Shown here piece by piece: positions 23,145-31,900 of a DNA stretch of 64,000 bases. The stretch covers positions 173,564 through 237,563 of the forward strand of contig KN817558.1 in the NCBI GenBank assembly GCA_000827495.1. The letters are read 5' to 3'. Position 1 is the first letter of the stretch; each line of letters begins with the position of its first letter. Made by a program: the position numbers and the translations under genes. Source of the DNA: Hypholoma sublateritium FD-334 SS-4. Its lineage: Eukaryota; Basidiomycota; Agaricomycetes; Agaricales; Strophariaceae. Under the pieces are notes generated by a model. It saw only the letters and a list, made by a program, of their open reading frames with translations, was not told where the DNA came from and did no database searches.

Positions 23145-24137
23145 TTATGGGCAATGGGCGTGTTCAGGAAAAATCAAGGAGCCCATCAGGACGGGGTTCT
23201 TGCGGATGTAGACCAGGAAACTGTCTGATGTCCAGCGTCCGGTGACTTGGATCAGTGCTGGTGCAACTCCGTGTTCAGCCAGAGATGTAGCGCCACCTGC
23301 GCGCATAGATTGGCCCGCAACGCCTTTGTCGAAGAAAAGCGCGAGCTTTCTGGTAAAGAAAGAGCGTGTGGGAACGTGCCCGGCGCTCGTGATCCACAAA
23401 GGAGAAGCCAGGGGGAAACGGGTGTCACGGAGGCGGAGATAGTGGTCAAAGTGGCAAAGGGGGTTGTGTGCGAATTGGCGCTTGTTCACGATGACGACAT
23501 TGCCTTCGAAGAAGCGGTCGGCTTTGTGAGCGGGGAGGAGAAATTGATAACGGTCGTCGGAGATGGAAACGGTGGAACGCCGTGTGATTTTTCTCCAATT
23601 GTGGAGGGATTTGTCGTCGGGGAAAGTCATTTCCCCCAAGCGAAGCAAGGCAAAGAAACCTGTGAGGATCATTGCTAGGAAAAGGCAGTCGTCATAGGAG
23701 TTATGGTCCGTTTGCGCGATGACGATTGACAAGTCGTCGAGGGTGAGAGCGCGCTTGCGGGATGTCGGCGATCCGTGGAGTCGCATACATCCTTGAAGTG
23801 TGCGGTGTACAATAGAAGATTTGCGCATTTGTCGGATGGTTGGGAAATAGGGTTCGAGTTGGTGGCAAATGCCGGATAGATAAGTGTCGACGGAGTCGGG
23901 CTTCAGGAAGCTGCATTGGAAAACGACATAGAATGAGAGTGTGTCTTCCGTCGGCTCGACGGGCATGTTGTGAATGTGGACAAAGTTTAAATAAGAATTG
24001 AGCGCGGAACCGTAAGATTTCCAGGTTGAGAGGTCGATGCACTGACCAATGGCGATAGCTCTTTCGTGATAGAGCTTTTCGCGGGACCAGGGCTCCCTAA
24101 CGGGCTGCCTGCTCCGAACAGAGGTCGTGGGGATCAT
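23145..24137 (-). CDS. Tyrosine recombinase of the retroelement
   Basis: Integrates the DNA copy of the retroelement by site-specific recombination, in place of a retroviral-type integrase. The protein is 330 residues. The N-terminal half is a SAM-like core-binding domain (helical, STWKSYGSALNSYLNFV). The catalytic half has box I with the first arginine (GFFALLRLGEM), box II with the second arginine (SMRAGGATSLAEHG), then GRWTSDSF and the presumed nucleophile tyrosine (FLVYIRKNP). The usual box II histidine is replaced by Ser, as in some eukaryotic members. The ATG overlaps the stop of the RT ORF as ATGA (24137-24134), suggesting termination-coupled reinitiation. No stop or frameshift is present. 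Confidence 0.85.
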   Translation of the reverse strand: MIPTTSVRSRQPVREPWSREKLYHERAIAIGQCIDLSTWKSYGSALNSYLNFVHIHNMPVEPTEDTLSFYVVFQCSFLKPDSVDTYLSGICHQLEPYFPTIRQMRKSSIVHRTLQGCMRLHGSPTSRKRALTLDDLSIVIAQTDHNSYDDCLFLAMILTGFFALLRLGEMTFPDDKSLHNWRKITRRSTVSISDDRYQFLLPAHKADRFFEGNVVIVNKRQFAHNPLCHFDHYLRLRDTRFPLASPLWITSAGHVPTRSFFTRKLALFFDKGVAGQSMRAGGATSLAEHGVAPALIQVTGRWTSDSFLVYIRKNPVLMGSLIFPEHAHCP

Positions 24138-26029
24138 TTTTTGGTGTGCCCCAGCGTGAGTCGTGGGGGTTGAAGGGGTTGAATTTTTAGACCAGGAGAG
24201 AGGCTCTCGGCCCTCGCGAAATCAAAACGCGAAAGAGCGTCGGCGACGCCGTTTTCGATGCCAGGAACATGTAAAACTCTCAGGTCGTGCGATCCGTCGA
24301 TGAGAATGTCAACGGCGGACTTTAATATGTGGTTGTACGCAGGCTGGCAACGAAGAGAGTTGAAGATGTCGAAGGTGTTTGAGCTGTCGGTGTGAATGAT
24401 TACGCGACGGCTGCCGACGGATGTTTGGTGGATGTGTTCCAAGGCTGATAGTACGCACAATGCTTCATATTGAAATATGACATCGTTTGAGGCGGAGGGA
24501 AAAGCGGTGGAGGACGCGTAGAAACCCAGATTGTGGTCGGTATCCCAAAATCCCAGTCCTTCTAGCGACGCGTCGCAATAAAATGTGCAGTCAGCGTCTG
24601 ACTCACCCCAAGAACGAGAGTTGAGCACGCGGACGCCATCTGAAGCCTCAATGTGAGCTCTGGCCCAACGAAAATCGGCGCGTATGGCAGTGTTTGTGTA
24701 GATGCGTTGCTCAGCCTTCGATTTTCCGGCCATTTTGGGGTAGAAGTTATTGAGGCACGCTTTGAGCAGCGGATAGACGTTGAAAGCATAGTTGGTCCAC
24801 CCGCTCATTTGTTGCCATCGCTTTAGCTTGAAATGAACAGGCTTTTTCGAGTTCTTCGAACTCGTCTGGTCGTTCTCCGGTTTTCGCGGCTCGGTAGACC
24901 AGGCGGCGAGTTCCTCGAGCAGCCGAAGGCGTGCCTCCAAGGGCAAAGTAAGGGTCATGGCGTTAGGGTCCACACTGATACCAATGACGGTGAGCGGGGC
25001 CCCGAACACTTGCTTCCGCTCCTTGTGCGGGATGCCAATCGAATCCCAGAGGTTAAGGAGGACAGTTTGGTCGCGCGGGAAATACCTTCCGTAAGGCTTG
25101 TAGAACAGGACGTCGCCCGCCAGATTGCAGCCGGACGAGTCGTCAACGTACGTGGCGAGGCGTTCGATACCACGCACATTCATGGCTATCCACGAGACGA
25201 GGCTGTTAAAAGCAATGAATATTGCAGCCGACGCGGAGCTTCCAAACGCAAGATTTCGATCGGTGTAACAAGTCCCGTCGATAACGTTCGTCTGTTTGAG
25301 TTGCCAGTGCGGATGCATAGGCATGAGGCGGTAAGCTTCGGCGATATCAGCCTTCCACATGACTAATTCCGAGTTTTCGGGAAGAGATTGGCGAAGTTTG
25401 AGTAGCATGGCGCCCACGTATTTCATGTTGTCGAGCGGGTATCCGGTTACGAGCTCGTGGCAGATCATACTGTTCAAAGAGAAATCGCCGGCGCTGTGAT
25501 CAGTCACCATTCGAAGGTCGGTGGAATCCGACTTCGGCACGGCGTGGATGGGCGACGCGTACATTCCGGGGAGCAGGTCGTTTCCGAATGCCTCGGAGAA
25601 ACGGCCTTTGGCAATTTCGACGTCCCGTTGTGCTCGCAAAAACGCGGCTTTATGCTCGTCGGGCGGGGACGGATATGACGCGTCATGCGTGGTTGGATAG
25701 CCTTCGCGGAGGGTATCGGCCCACGGCCAAAATCCCTCACGTAGACCTTTACACACCGACTTGACGAACTCCGGATTTGGGTGGTTACGTAGAAGCAATT
25801 CAAACTTGTCGACATCGATGGGAGTGACGATTTTAAAAAGGTGGGGATTGTCGCGCACGGTCTTGGAGGCTACGGGATTGTTCAGTTCAGCGAGTGGGAT
25901 GGATGCGAGGGGCCGAGCAGTCTCGGTCCAACGCGACGTCGAGAAAGGAAGCGCGATTGAGTCCTCGTCCCAAACGTTGTGACGGAGGTATTTGGGATTC
26001 AACCCATAACGCTCATTTCGAGCCACCAT
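24134..26029 (-). CDS. Reverse transcriptase-RNase H of the retroelement
   Basis: Copies element RNA into DNA and degrades the RNA template. The frame is open much further upstream (to 27334), but the protein-like part starts at ATG 26029, which overlaps the gag stop by 17 bases; from there 631 residues. RT motifs in order: VPKSDSTDLRMVTDHS (motif A region entry), WKADIAEAYRLMPM with the first catalytic Asp, and YVDDSSG with the catalytic pair. RNase H follows with the acidic set in YCDASLEGLG, FQYEAL, HTDSSNTF and GVADALSRF. There is no protease and no integrase. The stop overlaps the recombinase start. Confidence 0.88.
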   Translation of the reverse strand: MVARNERYGLNPKYLRHNVWDEDSIALPFSTSRWTETARPLASIPLAELNNPVASKTVRDNPHLFKIVTPIDVDKFELLLRNHPNPEFVKSVCKGLREGFWPWADTLREGYPTTHDASYPSPPDEHKAAFLRAQRDVEIAKGRFSEAFGNDLLPGMYASPIHAVPKSDSTDLRMVTDHSAGDFSLNSMICHELVTGYPLDNMKYVGAMLLKLRQSLPENSELVMWKADIAEAYRLMPMHPHWQLKQTNVIDGTCYTDRNLAFGSSASAAIFIAFNSLVSWIAMNVRGIERLATYVDDSSGCNLAGDVLFYKPYGRYFPRDQTVLLNLWDSIGIPHKERKQVFGAPLTVIGISVDPNAMTLTLPLEARLRLLEELAAWSTEPRKPENDQTSSKNSKKPVHFKLKRWQQMSGWTNYAFNVYPLLKACLNNFYPKMAGKSKAEQRIYTNTAIRADFRWARAHIEASDGVRVLNSRSWGESDADCTFYCDASLEGLGFWDTDHNLGFYASSTAFPSASNDVIFQYEALCVLSALEHIHQTSVGSRRVIIHTDSSNTFDIFNSLRCQPAYNHILKSAVDILIDGSHDLRVLHVPGIENGVADALSRFDFARAESLSPGLKIQPLQPPRLTLGHTKK

Positions 26030-27341
26030 CACAGGCTTCTTTGCCGTGCCCTGGCTTCCTGCACGCCTGACAGACATGTCGGTAAGAGCACCCGGTACCT
26101 TTACACCCGCCGGGCGCATTAAAGCGCCTACAGATGGGTGTTTTTCCTCCGCTGTTGATCCGTGCGCCACTTGAATTTGATCCGCTGGCGGGTGCTGGTC
26201 CCTCCTCGGCGCCGTCGGGGAAGAGAGTGGCTGCATAAATTCCTTGGAAGCGCATTGTGTCGGACAGGAGGCATTTGAATCCCCCTTGGTACTTGTTTCG
26301 GACGGCGATGTCGTATTGAATAACTTTGTGATGTGCTTGGACCTTCTTGGAGCGGAACTGCTCCTTGATGTGGTCTTCGTAAGCGAGTAATTCCTCGACT
26401 CGGTTGGGAAAGGCAAAGCGGATTGCCCGAGAAGTGAGGGACCAAGCGTCGGCCCATTCCGAACTTGTACGGATAGCCCTTTTCGACTGAGGAATTGTAA
26501 TACTGATCTCTTGGTCTCCAATGCTTGCCTTTCTCTCGTGATCAGTTGAAGCATCGTAGAACGATGCGTAGACGACGTTGAGGTCGCATGGCTTCCCCCT
26601 GATGATGCAATCCCACTGTGACCGCGGGAAACCGTCCGGCGAGTCGGGATGCGTCTCGAGGAAGAAACGGACGTGTTTTGGGTCCTCGCTGAACTTTGAA
26701 AGGATCGCGTAGGTCTCTTGGCATCTGGGGTCACGTCGGGCGTCGCTTGGAAGAGACGTGTGCCACGGCATGTCCGCTTCAGTGAGTCGAATCTTCTTAG
26801 GAGACTCGGTACCTCGCTCGTCGTCCGAATCTGCGGCTGAATACCGCTTGAGTAAACTCCCGAGCCCGTCTGCCGGTCGTTTGTTTCCAGACCGTGGCCC
26901 GACGATTCCGGGCTGTCCAACGACCCCGTCAGGTCCGATGTTGTCGTCACCGGCAGGTTCATGCGAGCCAACAGTGTCTCGCCGTTCGCCGGAGAGATCC
27001 TCGCCTCGAGCGACATGCGTGGCGTGTTCGGCGGACTGTTTGAGGACGGACTCGGCGGAATCGACCTCAGCGAAGTACATTGCGAGAGCGTTCTCTTTCG
27101 CGGCTTCTTCAACTCCCGTGTGGGACTCGATTCCCTTGACGAGCTCCGACCACGCTTGTAATTTGGTCGACCTTCCGTCCCGGTACCGTTGCACCACGGA
27201 CTCGAGCTCGCCACGAAGGTCGTCGTTGGTGGTTCTGGAACGAGATGCGGACTCTTGTTCATTCGCACCAGAAGCGCCGGGGGTTCGCGATTCCCGCGGG
27301 CTGACAGGCGTGGATTGATGGATTCGTGCGGCATTACTCAT
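26013..27341 (-). CDS. Gag-like protein with CCCH and CCHC zinc fingers
   Basis: Presumed nucleic-acid-binding structural protein of the element, 442 residues from ATG 27341. An alternative in-frame ATG at 27395 would add 18 residues, but the sequence after 27341 looks more typical. The C-terminus carries a CCCH finger (C-x8-C-x4-C-x3-H) followed at once by a retroviral-type zinc knuckle (C-x2-C-x4-H-x4-C). The N-terminal half is charged and disordered; a helical region (about residues 230-370) is likely the capsid-like fold. The frame is intact. The start lies inside the last codons of an upstream leader ORF, and the stop lies inside the RT start. Confidence 0.8.
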   Translation of the reverse strand: MSNAARIHQSTPVSPRESRTPGASGANEQESASRSRTTNDDLRGELESVVQRYRDGRSTKLQAWSELVKGIESHTGVEEAAKENALAMYFAEVDSAESVLKQSAEHATHVARGEDLSGERRDTVGSHEPAGDDNIGPDGVVGQPGIVGPRSGNKRPADGLGSLLKRYSAADSDDERGTESPKKIRLTEADMPWHTSLPSDARRDPRCQETYAILSKFSEDPKHVRFFLETHPDSPDGFPRSQWDCIIRGKPCDLNVVYASFYDASTDHERKASIGDQEISITIPQSKRAIRTSSEWADAWSLTSRAIRFAFPNRVEELLAYEDHIKEQFRSKKVQAHHKVIQYDIAVRNKYQGGFKCLLSDTMRFQGIYAATLFPDGAEEGPAPASGSNSSGARINSGGKTPICRRFNAPGGCKGTGCSYRHVCQACRKPGHGKEACDGGSK

Positions 27342-27684
27342 CTGAAAAGCCAACTGTTTGTTGAGCAGAGCGATGTAGGAAAAGTAGTAGTGCAAAATTT
27401 GGAGTCTTCTCAGCGTGAGGTAGAAGAGAAGACGCTTGAGACATAGTGTCTCGATTCCCTAGCGAGGGAAAGGCAAGCGGGATAAAAATAGATCGCGGTC
27501 TATTGTTGCGCGGGCGGTCCACCATCCCGTCGCCTAGCGAGGCGCTGGGGAATTGCGGGTCGCGAGTTTGCTCGCCTAAATGATAGTATTTTTGGCGGTG
27601 TACACCTGGCGAGGTGGTAAGGGTTGTGCTCCACTCTAGCGAGGGCGGGCTATTCTCGCGCGGGCTCGAAGAACTCATTGCCAT
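27334..27684 (-). CDS. Leader ORF of the retroelement (116 codons), possibly translated
   Basis: An open frame from ATG 27684 whose stop overlaps the gag start by eight bases (ATGAGTAA). It has no recognisable domain, and its sequence spans the hairpin array. It may be a translated upstream ORF that feeds ribosomes to gag, or a chance frame in an untranslated leader. The overlap repeats the arrangement seen at both downstream junctions. Confidence 0.35.
   Translation of the reverse strand: MAMSSSSPRENSPPSLEWSTTLTTSPGVHRQKYYHLGEQTRDPQFPSASLGDGMVDRPRNNRPRSIFIPLAFPSLGNRDTMSQASSLLPHAEKTPNFALLLFLHRSAQQTVGFSDE
27455..27645. repeat. Array of hairpins sharing the loop T(A/G)GCGA
   Basis: Short stem-loops with different stems but the same loop occur at 27455-27470 (TTCCC/GGGAA around TAGCGA), 27531-27544 (CGCC/GGCG around TAGCGA), 27603-27616 (CACC/GGTG around TGGCGA) and 27634-27645 (imperfect stem, TAGCGA). 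A further hairpin without the loop sequence, GCGAG/CTCGC, lies at 27562-27575. All lie in the leader between the presumed 5' end and gag. Confidence 0.7.
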
Positions 27685-27866
27685 TTATTGGACTTGAGTA
27701 AAGTCCCTTTAAACTCGATAGATGTTGCGAATAAATTTGTGGGAGGCATATGAAACCATACAAGCTTTAGTAAATTACAATCCGGATAGGTTATGTATAT
27801 ACATATCGCTATTTTCTGCTCTGTCGAACATATGTATGGATAAAATTCGGCACGGTCTGCCGTGTT

Positions 27867-28954
27867 CTATTCCCCACTGCGCCACTGCGCCTTACTAGCG
27901 CGCAGGCGCTCTAGGTGGCCCCATAGCACATATTGCGGCCCCGCGCTAAATGGAATGTCCTCATCGGTGTCTGCGTCTACGCCCTGCGCCGCGGCGTGCG
28001 CCTCGCGCAGTGTCCGAGCGACCGCCTGCACGGCGCGCCTCGCGTCCGAACGCTGCGTATCGAGGGCCCGCAGGCAGACTCCCGCAAGCGCGTCCGCGGC
28101 AGAGGCAGAATACATCTCCGCAGCCCGTTCATCGAGCGCATCGAGCGCTTTGAACGCCGTGCCGGCCAGCGCTGATATCCGCTGCGTCGCGTCCGCGAGG
28201 TCGGCACGAAGCGCGCGCTCTGCACGGCGCAGGAGGTGCGCGGCGTGTCGCGGGCTGCGTCGCACGGTGCGCTGGAGCGCGAAATGTGTTAGGGCGTGCG
28301 ATTTTATCGCGCTGGGCGGTGGTGGAGCTTCAGTTATTGGCCGGAGCGCAGGGGAGTGGGCACGCACCGGTCGACGACCACGCCGATCTCGGCGTGCAGC
28401 GCATGCAGCGTGTCCGCCGCTTCTTGCGCTGCGTCCACGGGAGCGGGAGCGCAGTAATGCGCCTCTGTATCCTGAACGTGAAAACGGCTCGTTTCTACGC
28501 GCCCTGCCGCCTGCGCCCCACCCATCGCATGTGCGAGCACACCCAGCGGTACACCCGCCGTGAGTACGCCGTCCAGCGCCTCTGCTTGCACTCCCACAAG
28601 GCGCGCGTACTTCCCAATCCCCGGATCAGGGAGAGTAGCGGGAGGGTCCATAGTGGTTGTCCTGGTGGTGACCCCACCCCCGCGGTGAGAGTAGAGGCAC
28701 ACGGCGTCGGTGTACAGCGCGCGGGCGGTGATACAGAGTGCGGCGAGGAGGAGCGCGCGGAGCGCCCATGTGCGTATTACTAAAAGTGCTAGCGGTCCTC
28801 CGAATGAGCCTTGAACTGAGGCGGCGCTGGGATGGGCGGTGGAGGAAGTGTGCGGGCGCCCGCACGCGCACGGGCGCCAGGCGTGCCGCGGAGTGCACGG
28901 GTGATGTTTTGCCCAGTCCGAGACGGCGGGGAGGTTCCACTGGTTCTTCTGCAT
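27867..28954 (-). CDS. Single-pass membrane protein with helical lumenal or cytosolic domain, unknown
   Basis: Exons 28954-28368 and 28311-27867 join in phase (343 residues); the intron ends CCCAG. One strong hydrophobic segment (LALLVIRTWALRALLLAALC) is followed by Ala-rich, Arg/Glu-spaced helices that look like a long helical bundle (AQEAADTLHALHAEIGVVVD and ALAGTAFKALDALDERAAEM). The N-terminal 50 residues are Cys/Pro/His-rich and may not be translated; a later start is possible. GC-rich codons match the host genes. A short relic of a related 3' end sits at 22081-22128, on the other side of the retroelement. Confidence 0.6.
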
Positions 28955-31900
28955 CGCAGTTTTATTTTTTTGTGGGGGGGGAGGATGGTCGGTACACGCC
29001 CCCAATTCGCGAAGTATTTCTACCCACATTGACCACATTGGCCACCGGCTTGGTACAGGCCCAAGTATACTCTAAACAATCGCCTCCCGGAGGTATCCAC
29101 CCTGGCAGGTCCAGCGTGCGCTCGATGCGTGCGCATCCGCTGTCGCGCAGCAAATTTCTGGGGCGCCTAATTGTTAGCTGCATTTCATGGTCCAAGAGTC
29201 CAAGTCGCTGAAGCCCCTAGAGTTCGGCGGTTGCCGATATTGGAGCTCAGGCCGGCATCTCCCGTACTGGTGTTTTTGCTTATCCTCGAAGGGTCAACGC
29301 AAGGTCAACGCTGGAAAAACTGGATACAATTTTACTCGCAGCACAGAACACCAAAAATAGGAATAGTCTGTGCTTTTATCAATAAGCCACCGAGCCGTAA
29401 TCTATCGCCATTTCCCCTCCGCGGTTTGTCCGCGATAAAGCACCCTGATGTCAAACTTGCCAACGTGCGCCGTTGTACTGACACTCTTGCGCCGGCAAGT
29501 TGACGGCCTGAGTTTACCGCGTACAAATTCGTACTCTGGTAGCTAACAAGAAAGTATGACATGATGCCAATAACATGAATACCATTTCGCCGCATTCCTG
29601 GGCGTCGGCGCGTCATTTATCCTTATTTGCATGAATAAACTCTCTGCCCCAACCTACACATAGCGGAATTTCGAGAGGTCCAGACCTACGTCAGTGCCGC
29701 AGTCTACAGTCGATTTATATCATGCTATCAGGTAGATCTTGTCATTTTTTCTGCGGAGCGATAAGCGCCAGCAGACCACCTCAGGTCATCTGCCGCTCCG
29801 GCGGCGAGAGACGGTGGTGGTTGAGCATCCGGGAGCTCTTTTCCCCTTCCGCTGTCCTGGAGCAGCGGGGCCGCGGATGCTTATTTTGAGTGGGGCTAGG
29901 CTCAGCTTCCAGCCAGATAAGATAATGCGGAAGTTGTATGCTTTTATGCGTTTATTATCATGGGAAGATTGGGAGCGGGTTTCTCTCCTCGATTGCTTAT
30001 TGGATCGCCTGGATTTAGTAGGCTGCACCGAGGATTGGACGCGGTGCTTGTATATTATGGGTTTTATTATACAGGTTGGCCAACATATGTTGATCCTTCA
30101 TTCCTGTTGGTATTTTATTTTGTCTTAGTCCGAGTGACCTTTAGCACAGAGGATTCCAGAGGATTCTTTTCCCCAAGTCACTCGAGATATTGATCTCCTC
30201 CAATGACAGTCGAAAGATCATCACGATCACTAAATATACATCGGCAGGACCATCTTTAATATGCACGGTGGCTCAGGCTGCCAGTGTCCCTTGTCTCCAA
30301 AGCGGATCTACAATGTTGCGAGATGGTGATGCCTACGCTCCGAGGCTGCAAGCCGCAATTGAGTTGTGCAATCCAGCGCTGATCAGCGAACAACTGCCGG
30401 AGAATTTATCAAACCCATTCATTGATGCTGTTGGCCATGCATGCATGCAGTGGGCGAGGGAATGATGTACGTGCCTGTGTAGCCCCGATGGGACAATGCT
30501 GGGGGATCTCCATCGATCTGTGGTGGACTTGTCTCAGCGGCGTGATTGGCTCTGTTGCACGAACGCGCCACTAGAGCAACGGCGAGGTCGCGATGCAACC
30601 TTCATGCGCGTTTGTCTTAGCCCGGTGTTGCTCAGGCAGAAACATTAATCCGAGGATTTGGCACGTCGACGCGGTTGCAAGCACGGTGCAGGCGGCCCTG
30701 ACTACTGGTGCCCTGGGCGCTAAACAAACACGACGCGGCCATTCCGGCGAGATAATTAAGGCTGAACAGCGTCCCACGGCGCGATTCAGATAGCAGCCTG
30801 CATCGATCGCCCGCAGGCGACATGCGGCGCGGCCTGGGTCCTGGGCCCCAGGATCAAGCGCCTGCTGCTCGCTCGCACAGCGGGCGATCCCGGGGGCAGT
30901 AGGGGCGAGATAGGCAGCCGTCCGTCCGCAGCTGTCGCCCTGTAAGCTGTCGCCCCGCGCGTATGTATGTAACGCGTGCGCAATAGCTGCCACCGGCTAT
31001 ATTTGGCGCGCCCGAAGCGGGGCACGCTCCCACGCGAGGGGCGTTGGTCAGCTTCGGCGGCGTATGTCCGCTGCTGCTGCGCTGGGCGCGGGAGCGGAGG
31101 TTATAATTGTGTGCTTGTGAGCGAGGTGTGCAGACTTGGATAGATGGATGGGTGGATGAGGCTTCGATTTCGCGTGGTATTTTGGGCGCGAGGCACGTCG
31201 AGGGGTTGGGCTGGGGGTTATGGGATTGGTGACGCGCGCGCGATTCGCGCGCCTATTCTGCGATGATGGGGCATGGAAGCGCGACCAGCCCGGGACTATA
31301 TACCCCCCGACTGGCACGCGGGGACGCGCACGCCCACCCAATTCACGCGCCGCTCTCCAGCGCGCGTACGTGGGTATAGCAGCGTCGGCCCACGCGGTGC
31401 GCTGCTTAGCGCGCGCGGTGATGTCAGCGGGTGGCGCGGCCGCGGCTTACGCCAGCACCGCGCGCGTCGTGAGCGGGTGCGCAGCCACCCGCTTCCTGAT
31501 GGGCGTGGCATGGCGCCGATGCGATCAGCTGTCAGCGCGCATGGGATCTCCGCTGGAGGGAGTATTTGAGAAAGTATCGCGGGCATACGGGCAGGCCCTG
31601 ATGAATATTGGGCGTAATAGCGAGTGAGAATGCGCGCGTGGCGCGTGTGCGGGGGATTGTGCGGGGTGTGCGTGGCTGTATGCGATGTGTGCGGCGATGG
31701 ACCGTATGCATGCATTCACTGCAAATAAATTGTGTGATTGCGAAGCTGGCTGGTGACAGCGCCCACAGAGCGTAATGCGGTGCATATACATACGCAATGT
31801 GCGCCGTGGCCCGTGGGACTGATTAGAGCGCCAATTGGGGCTGCATCTGCACTGCAAACGGCGTGTGCGTATTCTTAGCCACTGCATAGCACGACGAGCC

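Larger units (their letters stand above)
23006..27690 (-). mobile_element. Tyrosine-recombinase retrotransposon, Ngaro/DIRS-like
   Basis: The minus strand carries, in order, a leader with hairpins, a gag-like ORF with zinc fingers, a reverse transcriptase-RNase H ORF, and a tyrosine recombinase ORF. This gene order and the recombinase in place of a DDE integrase are diagnostic of the DIRS order of retrotransposons. No methyltransferase domain is present between RNase H and recombinase, which fits the Ngaro group known from basidiomycetes. All three ORFs are open, so the copy is recent or under selection. The ends are uncertain: split direct repeats expected for the group were not identified, and the 3' side runs into a 20-base A run (plus-strand T at 23036-23055) and the 75-base repeat beside the gap. 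Limits given are estimates. Confidence 0.85.

Noticed and set aside
24134..27334. Single 1066-codon RT polyprotein starting at 27334
   Set aside because: The part upstream of 26029 overlaps gag in another frame and looks like noncoding Ser/Thr/Arg-rich sequence; gag there has zinc fingers.
27421..27660. Leader hairpins considered as a CRISPR-like array
   Set aside because: Stems differ between units, spacing is irregular, there are no conserved repeats of 24 bases or more, and the context is eukaryotic.
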